Source: Ectobius pallidus
Taxonomy: Eukaryota > Arthropoda > Insecta > Blattodea > Ectobiidae
Direction: 5' to 3'
DNA: 64,000 nucleotides
Assembly: GCA_964059195.1 (NCBI GenBank)
Contig: CAXKWD010000007.1
Coordinates: 157,093,269-157,157,268, forward strand
Shown here: one piece after another, positions 1 through 10,870 of the stretch
How the letters are laid out: each line of letters opens with the position of its first letter
Position numbering within the stretch: position 1 is the stretch's first letter
Notes under the pieces: model-generated
What the model was told of the DNA's origin: nothing
Databases searched by the model: none
The model's input: only the letters and a program-made list of their open reading frames with translations
Program-made: the position numbers and the translations under genes

Positions 1-239
1 GTTCTTGCAATGAATGCATTTTAATTAACACAACAAATTCTTTATGGTTGGCGAAAAAAATAATTTTCTACTCAAAACCTACAGTAGGTGGCATTGCCTA
101 ACTTAGGCAAAAATTTGTGCCCCTTGAAACGGAATTCTTTTAGTTTATATAACAATAGCCTAATATTTAGTATTTTTTAAATTGCACAGATACAGATATT
201 TGATTTTTTTTACTTTTTGGCCTACCGTCTATATCATTG

Positions 240-536
240 TGTACTTACTTACTTACTTACTCAATGGCAATAGACGATTCCTAAGCAAGCTAAAGGAATA
301 TTATCTATTTGTTGGAACCCGGAGGTTCATTGCTGCGTTTACCCGAGCCGACCATTCAACCTTACTCTGTGCTAACTCCAACCAATCTTCGCAAATCCTA
401 CTTCCCTTAAATATATCCTAATATTGTCCTCCCATCAACGTCTAGGTCTTCCAAGCGGTCTTTTCCCTTTGGGTCTCCCAGTCAAATGTCTGAGATATGT
501 CTTTCCTCCCCCATGCGTTTTAAAGTCAAGCACCTG
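240..536 (-). mobile_element. LINE-A 3' end, truncated copy
   Basis: Minus-strand copy of the sequence also seen at 8915-9268, 30168-30590 and 62993-63095. It encodes the extreme C-terminus of a non-LTR reverse transcriptase (GRPRR...WEDNI block), here broken by an in-frame TGA where the 8.9 kb copy reads an arginine codon. The 3' end is a short (AAGT)n tail, seen on the plus strand as repeated acttactt from about 240. The 5' end is truncated near 536. Non-functional remnant. Confidence 0.8.
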
Positions 537-2050
537 AAACGCTATTCCTCAAATTTTTATTTACTCAGTTCAATAAAAACCCATTTACTAATACGTTCAA
601 GTTTTGCCTACTTCAAAATTAGCAAATTAAAATAGTTAGGTAGGCCTACTTTGCCTTTTTCCCCCTGCGAGCGCCAAAAAAAAAAAATGATATTCCTAGG
701 TGTCCGCATGATAGGCCTTTTGCGGATGAACTGACAATACAACTAAGCATTGCCTAGTATAAAACTGAACTGAATTACTTAGCTGAATGTCCGGTTTTCC
801 GGGGCACCTGTCGAAAGAGGGCGGAGTGAGACAGGGTTTAGTAACTTTTACATTAAAATTGGGTAGATTTTGATTTGTAGCCTTCGTTCAAGGCTACCTA
901 TTTTAGTTAAAGAACTTTAAAAATCACATTAAGCTAATATTGTTCTTAGAGAAAACCTCAAAAAGAATAATACAGTACATTAATCGAACAGTAGTGTATA
1001 GAGCTGGAATAGCGGATTGGGTACAGGAAATAAGACACATAGGGGGCTCTTGAGAAAACAAACAGATTATTACACTCTCCACTGCTCCACAATGGCGCTG
1101 CAGTCGTTACCCACGCTCTAGTCTATTATATTTTATTTTTATTCCTGCTCTTTAGCATTATATCCTTATTCTTCCTATTATATACGTCCCATTCTATGGC
1201 TACTCCCCCATAGTTGAAAATCTCACCCCTCAAAAAAGCTCACCAAACTACAGAAGTTGATGTCAATGGGGAAAGTGGAGGGGGAGCTGCAAAGGCCGGG
1301 GGAGGGGGGGCAGACACTAGCGCGCCTGTCAAATTAACACACTCCACGAATTACAGGTGAAGAGGGGGGGGGGGTGATAGTTGGGACGGGAAGGGGTTGG
1401 AATATAATAGATTTGAGGAGACGTTGAAACATAGGCAAGTACGGTAGCATTGAGTCTGAAATGCCTAGGGGCCATTGTTTGATTTCTATTATAATTACGT
1501 TTTAATAGACAATGGAAAGAGCGGGATCTGCTGGTATAATACTGTACTATTGTCAGAGCCTCCATTCGTGATATCATAATAATAAAAAACCCTACCTGCT
1601 GGTTTCCAAATGGGCTCGAATAAAGGATGCTGCTATATGTATGTACGCATTCTCTTTTTTATTATTATATGCTACTCACTCTCCACTGAGAAATATATAC
1701 TCTTCTGTTCGATGGAAAGCAAATGTAAATTCCTATCTAAGTGCTTCTTCATATCTGTAATGTGCTCTTGTATTCCTTTGTACTTTCTGTTTGTTCAGAT
1801 TGAGAATTTCTTTCCTCTGAAGAATTATTGATTTAACGGTTTCTTGACACAGAATCATTTTTTATTAAAGAACCTTGTTAAAAAATTACCCAGATAGGCC
1901 TATCTAAGGCAAGCATATTTTTCATTTTTCGAGTGTGTTGTAAGATATGGTTTAATGTTCGAAGCATGTGGCTCTGGGTCAAAATTTATTCTGCTAATAC
2001 AAAAGAAGGCAATTGGCTTGATAACTGGGTCAACATTACTTTCAGAAACC
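537..2050. other. No gene recognised; G-rich patch
   Basis: AT-rich sequence with no ORF of convincing composition. Positions about 1262-1380 hold several runs of 7-9 G on the plus strand that could form G-quadruplexes. No repeat partner elsewhere in the window was noticed. Confidence 0.5.
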
Positions 2051-2051
2051 G

Positions 2052-2406
2052 AGCGAGGTGGCCGAGATGGTAATGTCTTGGACTCGCATTCGGGAGGTCC
2101 CAGGTTCAAATCCCGTGCCCGGCCAATTTGACATGGGTTTTTTCATGGTTTCCCCAGTCGTAAACGCAAATGCCGAATTGGATATTTACATACCTTGAAT
2201 CATCCTCACCATTTCATCCTGTATTATATCCATTTAAATTAATATTAGTTGAAATGTATTCCACAACATACACCGACAATAGAAACAATTGACAAGCAAT
2301 AGTTCCGTGGCCTATCGTACTGTATAGGCACACATCCCGAACTCCTGATATGGCCTCGCAGCTAAAAGAATTATAAACACAGCTGAATTAAAAAAAAAAA
2401 AAAAAA
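2052..2406 (+). mobile_element. SINE-A, tRNA-derived
   Basis: The first 75 bases look like a tRNA: a box A-like GTGGCCGAGATGG near 2058 and a box B-like GGTTCAAATCC near 2103, followed by a non-tRNA body and a run of 18 A at about 2389-2406. The body (AACTCCTGATATGGCCTCG near 2340) recurs on the minus strand at 48962-49106. The 3' acceptor pairing of a genuine tRNA is absent, so this is a SINE with pol III promoter elements rather than a tRNA gene. No clear target duplication was found. Confidence 0.75.
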
Positions 2407-3537
2407 CTTTTACATTGTAGGTCCCTTTTTATACAAGAAGGAATTCTTACTGTATATAATTTGTATGTATCTGAACTTCTAAAGCTTTTAAAGTTGAATT
2501 ATCCTTATTATTAACTTAGGAGTAGTGTAACCTACATTCATACAATACTAGACATAATAACTTTATTCGTACACCATAGACTAAGTAAAATAAATTCTAA
2601 TAATGTTTTTAATGCAATAAAATCAGGTCTAAGAACAAAGGTCTGAAGTTTGGTAAGCATATTACATTAGGCCTATTGCTTGCACAGGAGCGTTTAAACT
2701 GAAAAATACTCGCAATTAAAATATAATGTAGATATCTGTAGCCGTACAATACGATAAAATGCAAATATTATATCAACAACAGCTATGTTGAATTATTCAA
2801 CGGCTAGATGTGTTTTAATTCTTTTATGTATACTTATTTATATTTATATTTATTTACTTATTTATTTTTATAAGCATACGTGAATGAACAAGGCAATAAG
2901 GCTTAAATCTTATCATTTTTCGTAAAAATTATGTGAGTCCAGGAAATGTTATTGCCCACGGTGAGGATGGAGAAAATCTTGTGGGTGTATCATATCTGTT
3001 CTTTTTATACGTTTGAAACATGTCTCGAACCCCAAACATCTTGAATCTATTGGCTATTGGCTCTTGTTAAGATTCTTAACACTATGTCGCTAATTAATTT
3101 TCGTAAACTGCACATATGAGGTTTTGAAAATCCGATCTACTAACACTATTTGACTTCGTTTGCGCCTGCAACTGTGTGACTAGACTTCCCGCAGGTCTAT
3201 AGTGGAAGCCCTGCAGAGAAGAGACTTTAGCATTGTTTCGTGTGTATTGTGAACTGTTCAGTCAGACTAATATCCCCTTCAAGAAGTGCACAGGCTGTGA
3301 AATCAAGACCGTTACGCAAATATTTCCACTGAGTCCTTTATACTCAGTTTCTGTAATAATAGAAAGATTAAGGCCACTTAAAAAAGTGACAATGGTGCTT
3401 TAGTCCATGGCTAACATTGGATAACTTTACTCATTGCTTCTGTACTTCTCACTAATTTCTTTATAATTTTTCAAGTTTTCCAAACATACACTGAGTCTTC
3501 TGGGCTACCTCCAATGGGATGCAGTTTGTTTAGCTAG
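2407..3537. other. No gene recognised
   Basis: AT-rich DNA without a supported ORF, repeat copy or RNA gene. A TTTA-rich low-complexity patch lies at about 2827-2872. Confidence 0.5.
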
Positions 3538-3828
3538 TACAGGGAACGCCGCTTAATGTAATCGCGGGTAATGTTATCAATTGGGTAATTTTATGACTTT
3601 TATGAAGTCCCGTACGGATTAATACTGATACATAGAAAAAATGCTGGAATTGTGATCAAAGATTCTGTTTATGTTATCACAATTTCCTTTTTACGGCTTT
3701 ATTTCCTAGTACTGTACGTAATTCAAAATTTCGTTTATAGGGGTTTCGTTTCTAACTCAACTGTATTGTATTAAGCACTTCTTTCGGGCTTGTAGGCCGT
3801 GGTCTATTTGACATTTCTGTGCCAAACG

Positions 3829-3859
3829 TTTCGTCCGCGACTGCGGCGGACATCCTCAG
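3829..3859 (-). ncRNA. Hammerhead-like core, mirror copy
   Basis: Exact reverse-complement partner of 3936-3966 in the other palindrome arm, so a transcript of either strand carries one sense core. A transcript through both arms would more likely fold into the long hairpin. Confidence 0.55.
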
Positions 3860-3935
3860 TGGCGGTGGAGTCTCGGGCGAAGCGTTCTGGTCGGCGGCCG
3901 CCGACCAGAACGCTTCGCCCGAGACTCCACCGCCA

Positions 3936-3966
3936 CTGAGGATGTCCGCCGCAGTCGCGGACGAAA
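3936..3966 (+). ncRNA. Hammerhead ribozyme-like core
   Basis: CTGAGGA (3936-3942, fits CUGANGA) is followed by one extra T, a 6-bp stem GTCCGC/GCGGAC around a 7-nt loop, then GAAA (3963-3966). The next bases ACGT can form a minimal 2-bp stem III, then T as the cleavage-site base, then TGGC, which pairs with GCCA immediately before CTGAGGA to make a 4-bp stem I. The extra T between core and stem II is non-canonical. An identical copy lies on the minus strand at 3829-3859. Activity is not established. Confidence 0.6.
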
Positions 3967-4567
3967 CGTTTGGCACAGAAATGTCAAATAGACCACGGCC
4001 TACAAGCCCGAAAGAAGTGCTTAATATTGACTCCGGCCGTGAAAGCCTACAGTGTTTTATCAACTGTATTGTGTTGTACTGGAGGTAGCAATTCTGTTCC
4101 CAGCTCATAGGACGACCTTTTCGAGGGGGTGGCATTTCCCAACTTTCTCTTTTAAGCAATAAAACATGTTTCACCCCACAGTTAAGCTTCGGCTTTTGAT
4201 TTATGAAGATAATAGTGTTAATAGGCAGTGATGGGTAGTATAAAATGAAAAGACTTGAACAGACAGGCGTTAGATGTTTTGCTACGCGGTGTTCACCACA
4301 TATCAGTATAGACTTCTAAAAATATTGATTAATAGACTCCTAAAGGAAAGTAAAAACAATTAATTTTTTTTTACTAGTTGAAAAAATACCGTAGTTGCTT
4401 GCAGTTTATTGCTGTATTAGCCTATGAATGGTTCAATGATTCATAGTTACGTATTATTTTATGAATAAATAACCTTCATTTTATTCCTTCGGCTACTGTT
4501 ATCAATCGGTTAATATTACAACATTAGCTGCGTCCCGAAGTGATCACAATAAGCGGCGTGCACTGTA

Positions 4568-4981
4568 TCTTGGTATATTATGGAAACTAGCCATCCTGGA
4601 AGTTGTTGTTACATAAGACAACACAGATGGAGTTTGGAATTAAATTGCGGATGAAAATACTGTACTTGTGGCCTTATTGCATAGGAAGGGAAGCAATTCC
4701 TTCAAGTTGCCCACGTGAACAAGGAATTGTTGCTTGATAGAGAGGAAGGAACCCTTGCTGAAGAGCACTTCACATCATACCAGCAGGTGTTCCCAGGGTT
4801 TCTTGTGTTGCATTCATAATATACACTGAGATATGTAATGCAATCCGCAGTATCATGATCATGAGAAACATTACTTCGTGCCAGGAACATTCTCCCGTTG
4901 TGCGTCCTATTTTGGTCCAGGAGTAAGGTAAGGTGGTACATTTTCCAACACTTAACATATATTCTTATTTTATGAACACAA
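4568..4981. other. No gene recognised
   Basis: Non-repetitive within the window; short ORFs here overlap in different frames and show no recognisable protein motif. Confidence 0.4.
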
Positions 4982-5838
4982 CTAGCTTAAAAGACCGGCG
5001 TCGCCCGGGTTTTGTATTTTGTAATTGGAAATTAACTTATGAAGGATTTTCAATTTTAAATTCTAGGTCCTTATATAGGCATTTATAATTTGAAATAGGA
5101 AGAACGACTTATTACACTCAAACTATTCCCTCATAAAACGCTTGATATAGTTTTTTATGACTCATAGAGGATCTAGAATTTTGCATCTCATCGCTTGTAC
5201 AGTGCACAGCAAGCCTGGTAGAGGTTTAAATAAGAAGAAACAGAAATTCCTGTAACATAAAATTGTAATATCGAGGCGGGAAATTTCCCACTCTTATGTT
5301 ACCATAAAGTCGTTTTGCGGATGAAATTAAACAGAAAGCATTATCACTTTCATACTTTTCTCTCCAAAAACCTGCGATATAATATAATAATATACACATT
5401 ACCATACCTCGTTTTGTTTTCCCTATGTCCAGGGTAGAGAAAGTTATGTGATTCCATTATTTTAGTGGATTTCATTCTGTAATATTTATTTATAACATGA
5501 ATTATTTTGATAACTTCTCTTATTTGTCAAAAGTGCATTTCAATTGTTTTTTCCAAGCCCATCATATAAAATTTGGCAACAATATATTCTGTGATTTGGA
5601 ATTGATAATTCTATGTAAAAAGGGATTAAGTATTTTCAAAAACATTTAATTTTTGGCATTTAGAATCAGAATTTTTCAAAATCCTTTCTTATTGAGCACC
5701 TACATTATGAAACGAAGGTACTGTCAAAATTCCAAGTCTCTACCTGTTATAGTTTAGGCTGTACGTTGATTCCTGTCATTCAGTCAGTCATTCATTCATT
5801 CAGTCAGTCAGGACAAAGCCTTTTATATATATAAGAGA
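4982..5838 (-). mobile_element. Helitron Hel-A, copy 1 (non-autonomous)
   Basis: Read on the minus strand it starts TCTC followed by a TATA-rich stretch (5' TC end at 5838) and ends with the hairpin CCCGGGCGACGCCGG, about 10 nt, then CTAG (4985-4982). The host bases are A before and T after. TC start, 3' hairpin, CTRR end and A/T insertion are the Helitron hallmarks. No Rep/helicase coding. A (TCAG/ATTC) repeat lies near the 5' end. Other copies: 12487-13317, 34096-34358, 35529-37156 and 58919-59640. Confidence 0.8.
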
Positions 5839-6221
5839 TAAACGAAGAAAAATTCGATTTTATTATTGTTACAAAGTTGGCAACGTAGTTAACCATTCAC
5901 AAAAATATGAAAGTCAAACAGCTGTTGAATTGGTCATAGCAATCAATGTTTCATTTCCAGAATATCGTTCAAAAATGTACCGTGGCAGGTATTTCTAAAC
6001 ACCAGTGAGTACTATTTCGAACAGTGGCATTTTCAACGAACGAACTGCTTTTTTTCCAAATATTACTTTATTTAATATGTTTTATCAATAAATTGAGCGT
6101 AAAGTGACACACTTTAAATAGGCAGATTGAGGGATTGGGACATATGATCAGCATACCGATTCTCACAGCAGTTATTGATGGCTTATTGAATTGGAGCCAC
6201 TACTACTTTATCAACTAACTT

Positions 6222-6362
6222 CTCAGTTGGTGTCTCGAGGCTGAGTGCACCCCGTTCCAGACCTCCGTACCTCAGAAAATTCCGAGGAGATACCGGGGAT
6301 CGAACTCAGACTTGCGGGTCCGTAGTCAGCAACCACAAGACCACGCAGGCGGTTTATCATAA
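6222..6362 (-). mobile_element. SINE-C, tRNA-derived fragment
   Basis: On the minus strand the sequence begins CCGCCTGCGTGGTCTTGTGG (box A-like) and has GAGTTCGATCCCCGG (box B-like) about 30 nt later, followed by a non-tRNA body. This is the layout of a tRNA-related SINE head. No A-tail or target duplication was recognised. Confidence 0.55.
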
Positions 6363-6795
6363 CATCAACACCAATAATACAAATTACTGAACAGCTCAAT
6401 AACGATTGCTATTCTGTATGATATAAATTGCTTAGATGTAATAACAATGCAGAGGAAGTTTAGTGCATAACTCTTCGTTGAATTAATACCACTGTTGAAA
6501 GACGTGTGAATGCCATCCTTTTACATTTGAGTAGCACAGACAATAATAAAAAAACATGCAGAATGCTGTGATGGCAAAACGGGTTTTCCACGCTAGACAT
6601 AAGCAAGCGATCGCAGGTTAAACTACTATTCGATAAAATATCCCTTTTATTGTATTGAGGAGTTTATAAAGATTAGTTCAAAGGAGATTTTATTTTAACT
6701 TAGTTTTATCTTTTAATGTGTTTAAGACAATGTAGTTTCTACAGATTTATTTTTGACACTTTTAATGCCAATATCTGTGCCTAACAACAAAGAAA

Positions 6796-6798
<3 letters not shown>
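6363..6798. other. No gene recognised
   Basis: AT-rich, no supported ORF or repeat partner. Confidence 0.4.
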
Positions 6799-6834
<36 letters not shown>

Positions 6835-6850
6835 CATCATCATCATCGTC
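6799..6850. repeat. (TTA)n/(TCA)n microsatellite
   Basis: About 12 TTA units followed by TCA/TCG units. The poly-Asn/poly-Asp reading on the minus strand is a microsatellite artefact. Confidence 0.9.
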
Positions 6851-6854
6851 ATCA

Positions 6855-7490
6855 TCCCTATAATATAAAGCCACATGGCTGATTGACTTACTCACTGACA
6901 TTAATGTCTGTCCACTTCCAGATGAGCTAGAAACTTGAAATTTGGTACACTTATAGTTTTTAGGCTTTAAACCACAGGAAAATTCCAAAAAGTTAATTTT
7001 TTAAATTTTTAGCCCTAAAACTCCCGAAAAAGATCGCTCGGCTCACTGACATTATGTTTGCACACTTCCAGATGAGCTAGAAACTTGAAATTTGGTATAC
7101 ATATAGCTTTCAGGCCGTAAATCACAGGAAAATTCTAAAACAAGTTTATTTTTTCAAATTTTTAGCCCTAAAAATCCCCGAAAAAGGGCTCGGCTCGGCT
7201 TATTGACATTAATGTTTGCTCACTTCCAGATGACCTAGAAACTTGAAATTTGGTATACATATAGCTTTTAGGCTGTAAACCACAGACAATTTTTAAAAAG
7301 TTTATTTTTTTTTAATTTTTAGCCCTAAATACCTCCGAAAAAGGGCTCGGCTCACTGACATTAATGTTTGCCCTCTTCCAGATGAGCTAGAAATTTGAAA
7401 TTGAGGCTGTAAACAGCAGGAAAATTCCAAAAACCTTCCCCGAGAACCTCAGTGGGGGTTTGGGGGCGGACTCCCAATGAGCGAAGCTAG
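6855..7490 (+). mobile_element. Helitron-like element Hel-C with internal tandem units
   Basis: Starts TCCCTATAATATAAAG after a host A and ends CTAG (7487-7490) before a host T. A GC-rich hairpin (GGGGG, 4-nt loop, CTCCC) sits about 11 nt upstream of CTAG, as in Helitron 3' ends. The body is four tandem units of about 150 bp starting near 6891, 7042, 7199 and 7351, each containing CTTCCAGATGA(G/C)CTAGAAA. No coding capacity. Assignment to Helitron is by termini only. Confidence 0.55.
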
Positions 7491-8053
7491 TTGTTATTAT
7501 TATAAAAATCAAATATATTTTCTCATATCGCTGCCTGTTCCACCTACCTAAAGGTATAAACATCAATCCATTTATTTTTGTAAAAACTTTTATTTTTGGC
7601 GGAGACTTAGTTTTCTTAAATTTCCCAATAGTTAAGTTATGTGGAAAATGTACCTTTTTCTTCTCACCGCTTCAATTATGTTTTTCTCATTTCCTTAAGT
7701 ACTGAAATTAAACGTTGAAATTGTGACAGGACCGGAGTGAGATTCCTGAGGGGAGAGTCTGAATGGGAAGCAGAAAGAAAGAGGGCTCTCAAGTTCTTTA
7801 ATTGATGTTTTTTCTTGGAGAGGACAAAGGCTGAGGGCTTACATGACATTTTTAGTAGAGTATAAAGTTTTGAGTAATTATCACACCGCCCGGCCCCTTG
7901 GATCTCACAATGGCTGTGGCTCTTTTCAAAAGACTTTCTTTCCATTCACTACTTCAATGCATTGCCACTGCTCACATATAATAATAATAATGATAATAAA
8001 AAAAATAATAATAAAATGAGTTAATAATAGTGTAATATAATATTAATATAAAT
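7491..8053. other. No gene recognised; (AAT)n patch
   Basis: Contains a degenerate AAT/AAAT microsatellite at about 7978-8018 just before the SINE-B insertion. A minus-strand 89-codon ORF at 7676-7945 shows no recognisable motif and is not called. Confidence 0.4.
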
Positions 8054-8060
8054 AAAATTG

Positions 8061-8498
8061 GTCCACCGCTGTGGCTCAGGAGATGCGTTCAATCCTCTCA
8101 CGCAGCGGGCCCGGGTTTGATTCCTGGTCGGGACAAGATACCTAGGTGAGGTTTTTTTCCGGGGGTTTTCCTCACCTGTGAGACAAATGTCGGGTAACTT
8201 TAGGCTCTTGTGGTCCCCGAATATCATCTTCATCCCCATCCTCGCCTTGTTCTGAGTGAGTGTGTGTGAATAGTGTGTATCGTCCTGTGTGTTCGTGTTG
8301 TCTCGGAGGTGGTCCCGGCATTGGGCTGATCACTCATCCGGGGAGCCCCTCCATGTCCTTGTCTGGTCAAAAAAGCATGTATGTCATCCAAAGCCAATCC
8401 CTCTCCTGATAGGTTGCGGCCCTGTAAGGCCCGGGCGGCTTGGGTCGCTTAAATCCTAAAAGGGAGAGGTAAAAACTACGACAAAGCAAGAAAGAAAA
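8061..8498 (+). mobile_element. SINE-B, tRNA-derived, near full length
   Basis: The head has box A-like GCTGTGGCTCAGGAGATGCG and box B-like GGTTTGATTCCTGG, followed by a long GC-richer body and an A-rich end near 8465-8498. A 7-bp direct repeat AAAATTG flanks it (8054-8060 and 8499-8505), consistent with retroposition, though short and A-rich. A deleted copy of the same family is at 37336-37455. Confidence 0.75.
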
Positions 8499-8769
8499 AA
8501 AATTGTGAAGTTTGGGCATTGATTAATTACTTTATATCTTTTTGAAAGATTTTAAGGGAGGAAAAGGATGAAAGTCTATTTTCCACAATTTTAAAGATAA
8601 TAGGCCTACTTGAAATTTTGTATATACCTTTGTCTTGTAAGTAGCCTACATAATTTCATTCCTTTATTGCAACCAAATGGTCATATTATTATGAATGGAT
8701 CAACGGTGGAATGATATATGGCAGGGGAAAAGAAATACCTCGCGAAAACCTGGACTGACCCGCTAATTT

Positions 8770-8850
8770 TTGTCCACCACTAATTCCACATGGATCCACC
8801 GAGATTCGATTCCCGGGTGGAAGACGAGCGGTCTAATCACTCGCCCATGC
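8770..8850 (-). mobile_element. tRNA-like SINE head remnant
   Basis: Minus-strand GCGAGTGATTAGACCGCTCG followed by GGGAATCGAATCTCGG resembles a tRNA-derived box A/box B pair. Short and degenerate. Confidence 0.35.
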
Positions 8851-8914
8851 AAGTTAATAAGATCTGGATTTATTTAAATCTAGGCTGTAGCCTATTTATG
8901 TAATGGGGACTAGA

Positions 8915-9268
8915 GAAAACTGCATAACGAGCTTCATAATATGTTCTCGTCACCGGATATAGTAAGGGGAATTAAATTACGGAGGATGAAATGGGCTGGA
9001 CATGTTGCGCGCATGGGGGAGGAAATATTGATTAGAAGACCCGAAGGGAAAATACTACTTGGAAGACCTAGACGTAGGTGGGAGGACAATATTAGTATAG
9101 ATTTAAGGGAAGTAGGATTTACGAGGGATTATTGAATGGAGTTAGCACAGAATAGGGTTGAATGGCGGGCTCAGGTAAGCGCTGCAATGAACCTTCGGGT
9201 TCCATAAAATAGATAATATTCCTTTAGTTTACTTATGAATTGTCTATTGTATTGAGTAAGTAAGTACC
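8915..9268 (+). mobile_element. LINE-A 3' end with RT C-terminus
   Basis: The ORF fragment at 8941-9135 reads IKLRRMKWAGHVARMGEE, then GKILLGRPRRRWEDNI and LREVG, the C-terminal tail often annotated as endonuclease-reverse transcriptase in insects. The frame stops at TGA 9133-9135, and homologous sequence (ELAQNRVEWRAQ) continues in another frame, so it is a pseudogene. The 3' end is TTGAGTAAGTAAGTA near 9268. Four copies of this 3' end occur in the window, all truncated at different 5' points. Confidence 0.85.
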
Positions 9269-9702
9269 CTAGATATCTACGAACTACCGTGCTAAATTTC
9301 AGAACTCCGGGATTTTTTTTTATTTAATGAGACTGGGCTATTATTTAGCTTGGCGACCCTATGTTGTTATTGAAGGATGACAATTGGTGTTGTAGCGTTA
9401 CTTTGTGATACATGTACTTGTGAACAAAAGGTAACATTGGAAACTGTATGCACATGACGCTAGTGTATGCACATTAATAATGGGATAGTTTTGTGGGGAA
9501 TCAATTAATGGAGACAGAGGAGTGGAATTAACAAGGGTGTTGATGTCAACAGCAAACTCTATGTCGTTACCACAAGTTAATTTAAATGACAATGTATTAG
9601 GCAAGCTTCAACACAGGCGGCCATTCCATTGTGTTCCACAACTCATCACTTCTTACATAATACTATTCCCTGCTTTGTTTACTTTCCTGTGTTTTCATAG
9701 TC
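9269..9702. other. No gene recognised
   Basis: Two overlapping ORFs on opposite strands have no recognisable motif. No repeat partner seen. Confidence 0.4.
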
Positions 9703-10870
9703 TTGTTAAGTGCCAGTATGGTACTTTATGAGATTGTGTGGTGGACGAAAAAATGTCTGTCCGTCTGTCCGTGTGTCTGTACGCACCATAACTCAAATAC
9801 GCTTTTTCGGATTTTCATGAAACTTGGAAAACACATTTATAATGTCCATGGGAAGAACCCTATTGATATTGAACCAAATCGGTTCACCGGTACCGGAGTA
9901 ATGCCCAATTTAGTGCCTATTTTAATAGATTCTAATAGAAAGGCGCCATCACTCAAATACGCTGTATCGGACTTCCATGAAACTTGGTATACCCATTTAT
10001 GACGTCCATAAGAAGTGCCTTATTGAATTTGAACCTAATCTGTTGACCGGTACCGGAGTAAAACCCAATTTAGGGTCTACTTTAAAGGCGCAATAACTCA
10101 AGTACGCTTTGTCGGATATTTATGAAACTTCGTATACGCATTTATAATGTCCATGGGAAGACGTTTATTGATATTGGACCAAATCGGTTGGCCAGTACCG
10201 GAATAATGCCCAATTTAGTGTTTTTATGTTAATATATAAGAAGTCGCGATAACTCAAATATACTTTATTGGATTTTCCTGAAATTTTGTATACCCATTTA
10301 TAATGTACGTGGAAAGACGTCTACTGATATTGGACCAAATCGGTAGACCGGTACCGGAGTAAAACCCAATTTAGTGTATATTTTAAAGACGCGGTAACTC
10401 AAATACGCTTTACCGGATTTTTATGAAACTTGGTATACACATTTATAATGTCCATGGGAAGACATGTATTCATAATGGATAAAATCGGTTGACCTGTTTC
10501 GTAGTAATGCTCAATTTAGTGCCTATTTTATGGTAATATACGTATTCGAAAGAATTTATAAAAAAAAAATTAAAATCAGTTATCTTGACAACATAGCCTA
10601 TTGTTTTACTGTGATCTTGTAAGGCCTTGGAAATTAAAATACAGGTAGCTATGACAAAAAACATATTGATTTACATGCGCTTATCCAACTAGACCGTTAA
10701 AATGACCCAGGTGGCCGAGATGGTAGACCTTTCTTCTTCCGTAAGCCCTGCTTAATGAATAATCTGGAGCTTAACTTGGAAATCAATTTAAAAAAAAACA
10801 CACATTCTGCATATCATAATTGCAGTCATAACTGATTAAAAAAAACATACTGGCACTTTGTTACATCAGT
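9703..10870 (+). repeat. Dispersed repeat R3, copy with five tandem units
   Basis: R3 is a moderately diverged family of roughly 1 kb marked by GACCGGTACCGGAGTAATGC and ATGAAACTTGGTATAC. Here the core unit of about 145-160 bp is repeated five times (unit starts near 9790, 9951, 10095, 10249 and 10394), whereas other copies have one unit. The right part carries CGTAAGCCCTGCTTAATGAA. A short SINE-A box A fragment sits at about 10706-10728. Other copies: 14600-15120, 38440-39000, 40457-41400, 47640-48480, 56295-56425 and 60940-61865. Class unknown; no ORF is conserved among copies. Confidence 0.8.

Larger units (their letters stand above)
3770..4059. mobile_element. Palindromic Penelope-like insertion 1
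   Basis: A perfect palindrome with no loop: arms 3769-3897 and 3898-4026 are exact reverse complements (129 bp each, including one base of chance identity at the edge). It is followed by a 33-bp tail ending in GAAAGCCT. The insertion is bounded by a perfect 13-bp direct repeat TCAACTGTATTGT at 3757-3769 and 4060-4072. The arms carry a hammerhead-like core and the same tail motif as 12456-13461 and 41431-41725. Penelope-like elements are known to have terminal repeats in inverted orientation and to carry hammerhead motifs, which is the basis for the family call. ORFs running through it are palindrome artefacts. Confidence 0.75.
3540..4565. mobile_element. TA-flanked TIR element (Tc1/mariner or pogo-like)
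   Basis: The left end (from 3540) reads CAGGGAACGCCGCTTAATGT and the right end, on the minus strand from 4565, reads CAGTGCACGCCGCTTATTGT: imperfect terminal inverted repeats sharing ACGCCGCTTA. Both ends are bounded by TA (3538-3539 and 4566-4567), the duplication typical of Tc1/mariner/pogo transposons. TGTTATCAAT occurs near both ends. No transposase ORF remains. It hosts the palindromic insertion at 3770-4059; without that it would be about 725 bp. Confidence 0.65.

Noticed and set aside
2052..2130. Possible tRNA gene
   Set aside because: Box A and box B are present but no acceptor stem pairs and an A-tailed SINE body follows.
3752..4174. Overlapping 140-codon (minus) and 89-codon (plus) ORFs with the same peptide on both strands
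   Set aside because: Both come from the perfect palindrome, which makes the two strands identical; composition and lack of family match argue against a gene.
6722..6988. ORF with poly-Asp and poly-Asn
   Set aside because: Translation of the (TTA)n/(TCA)n microsatellite.
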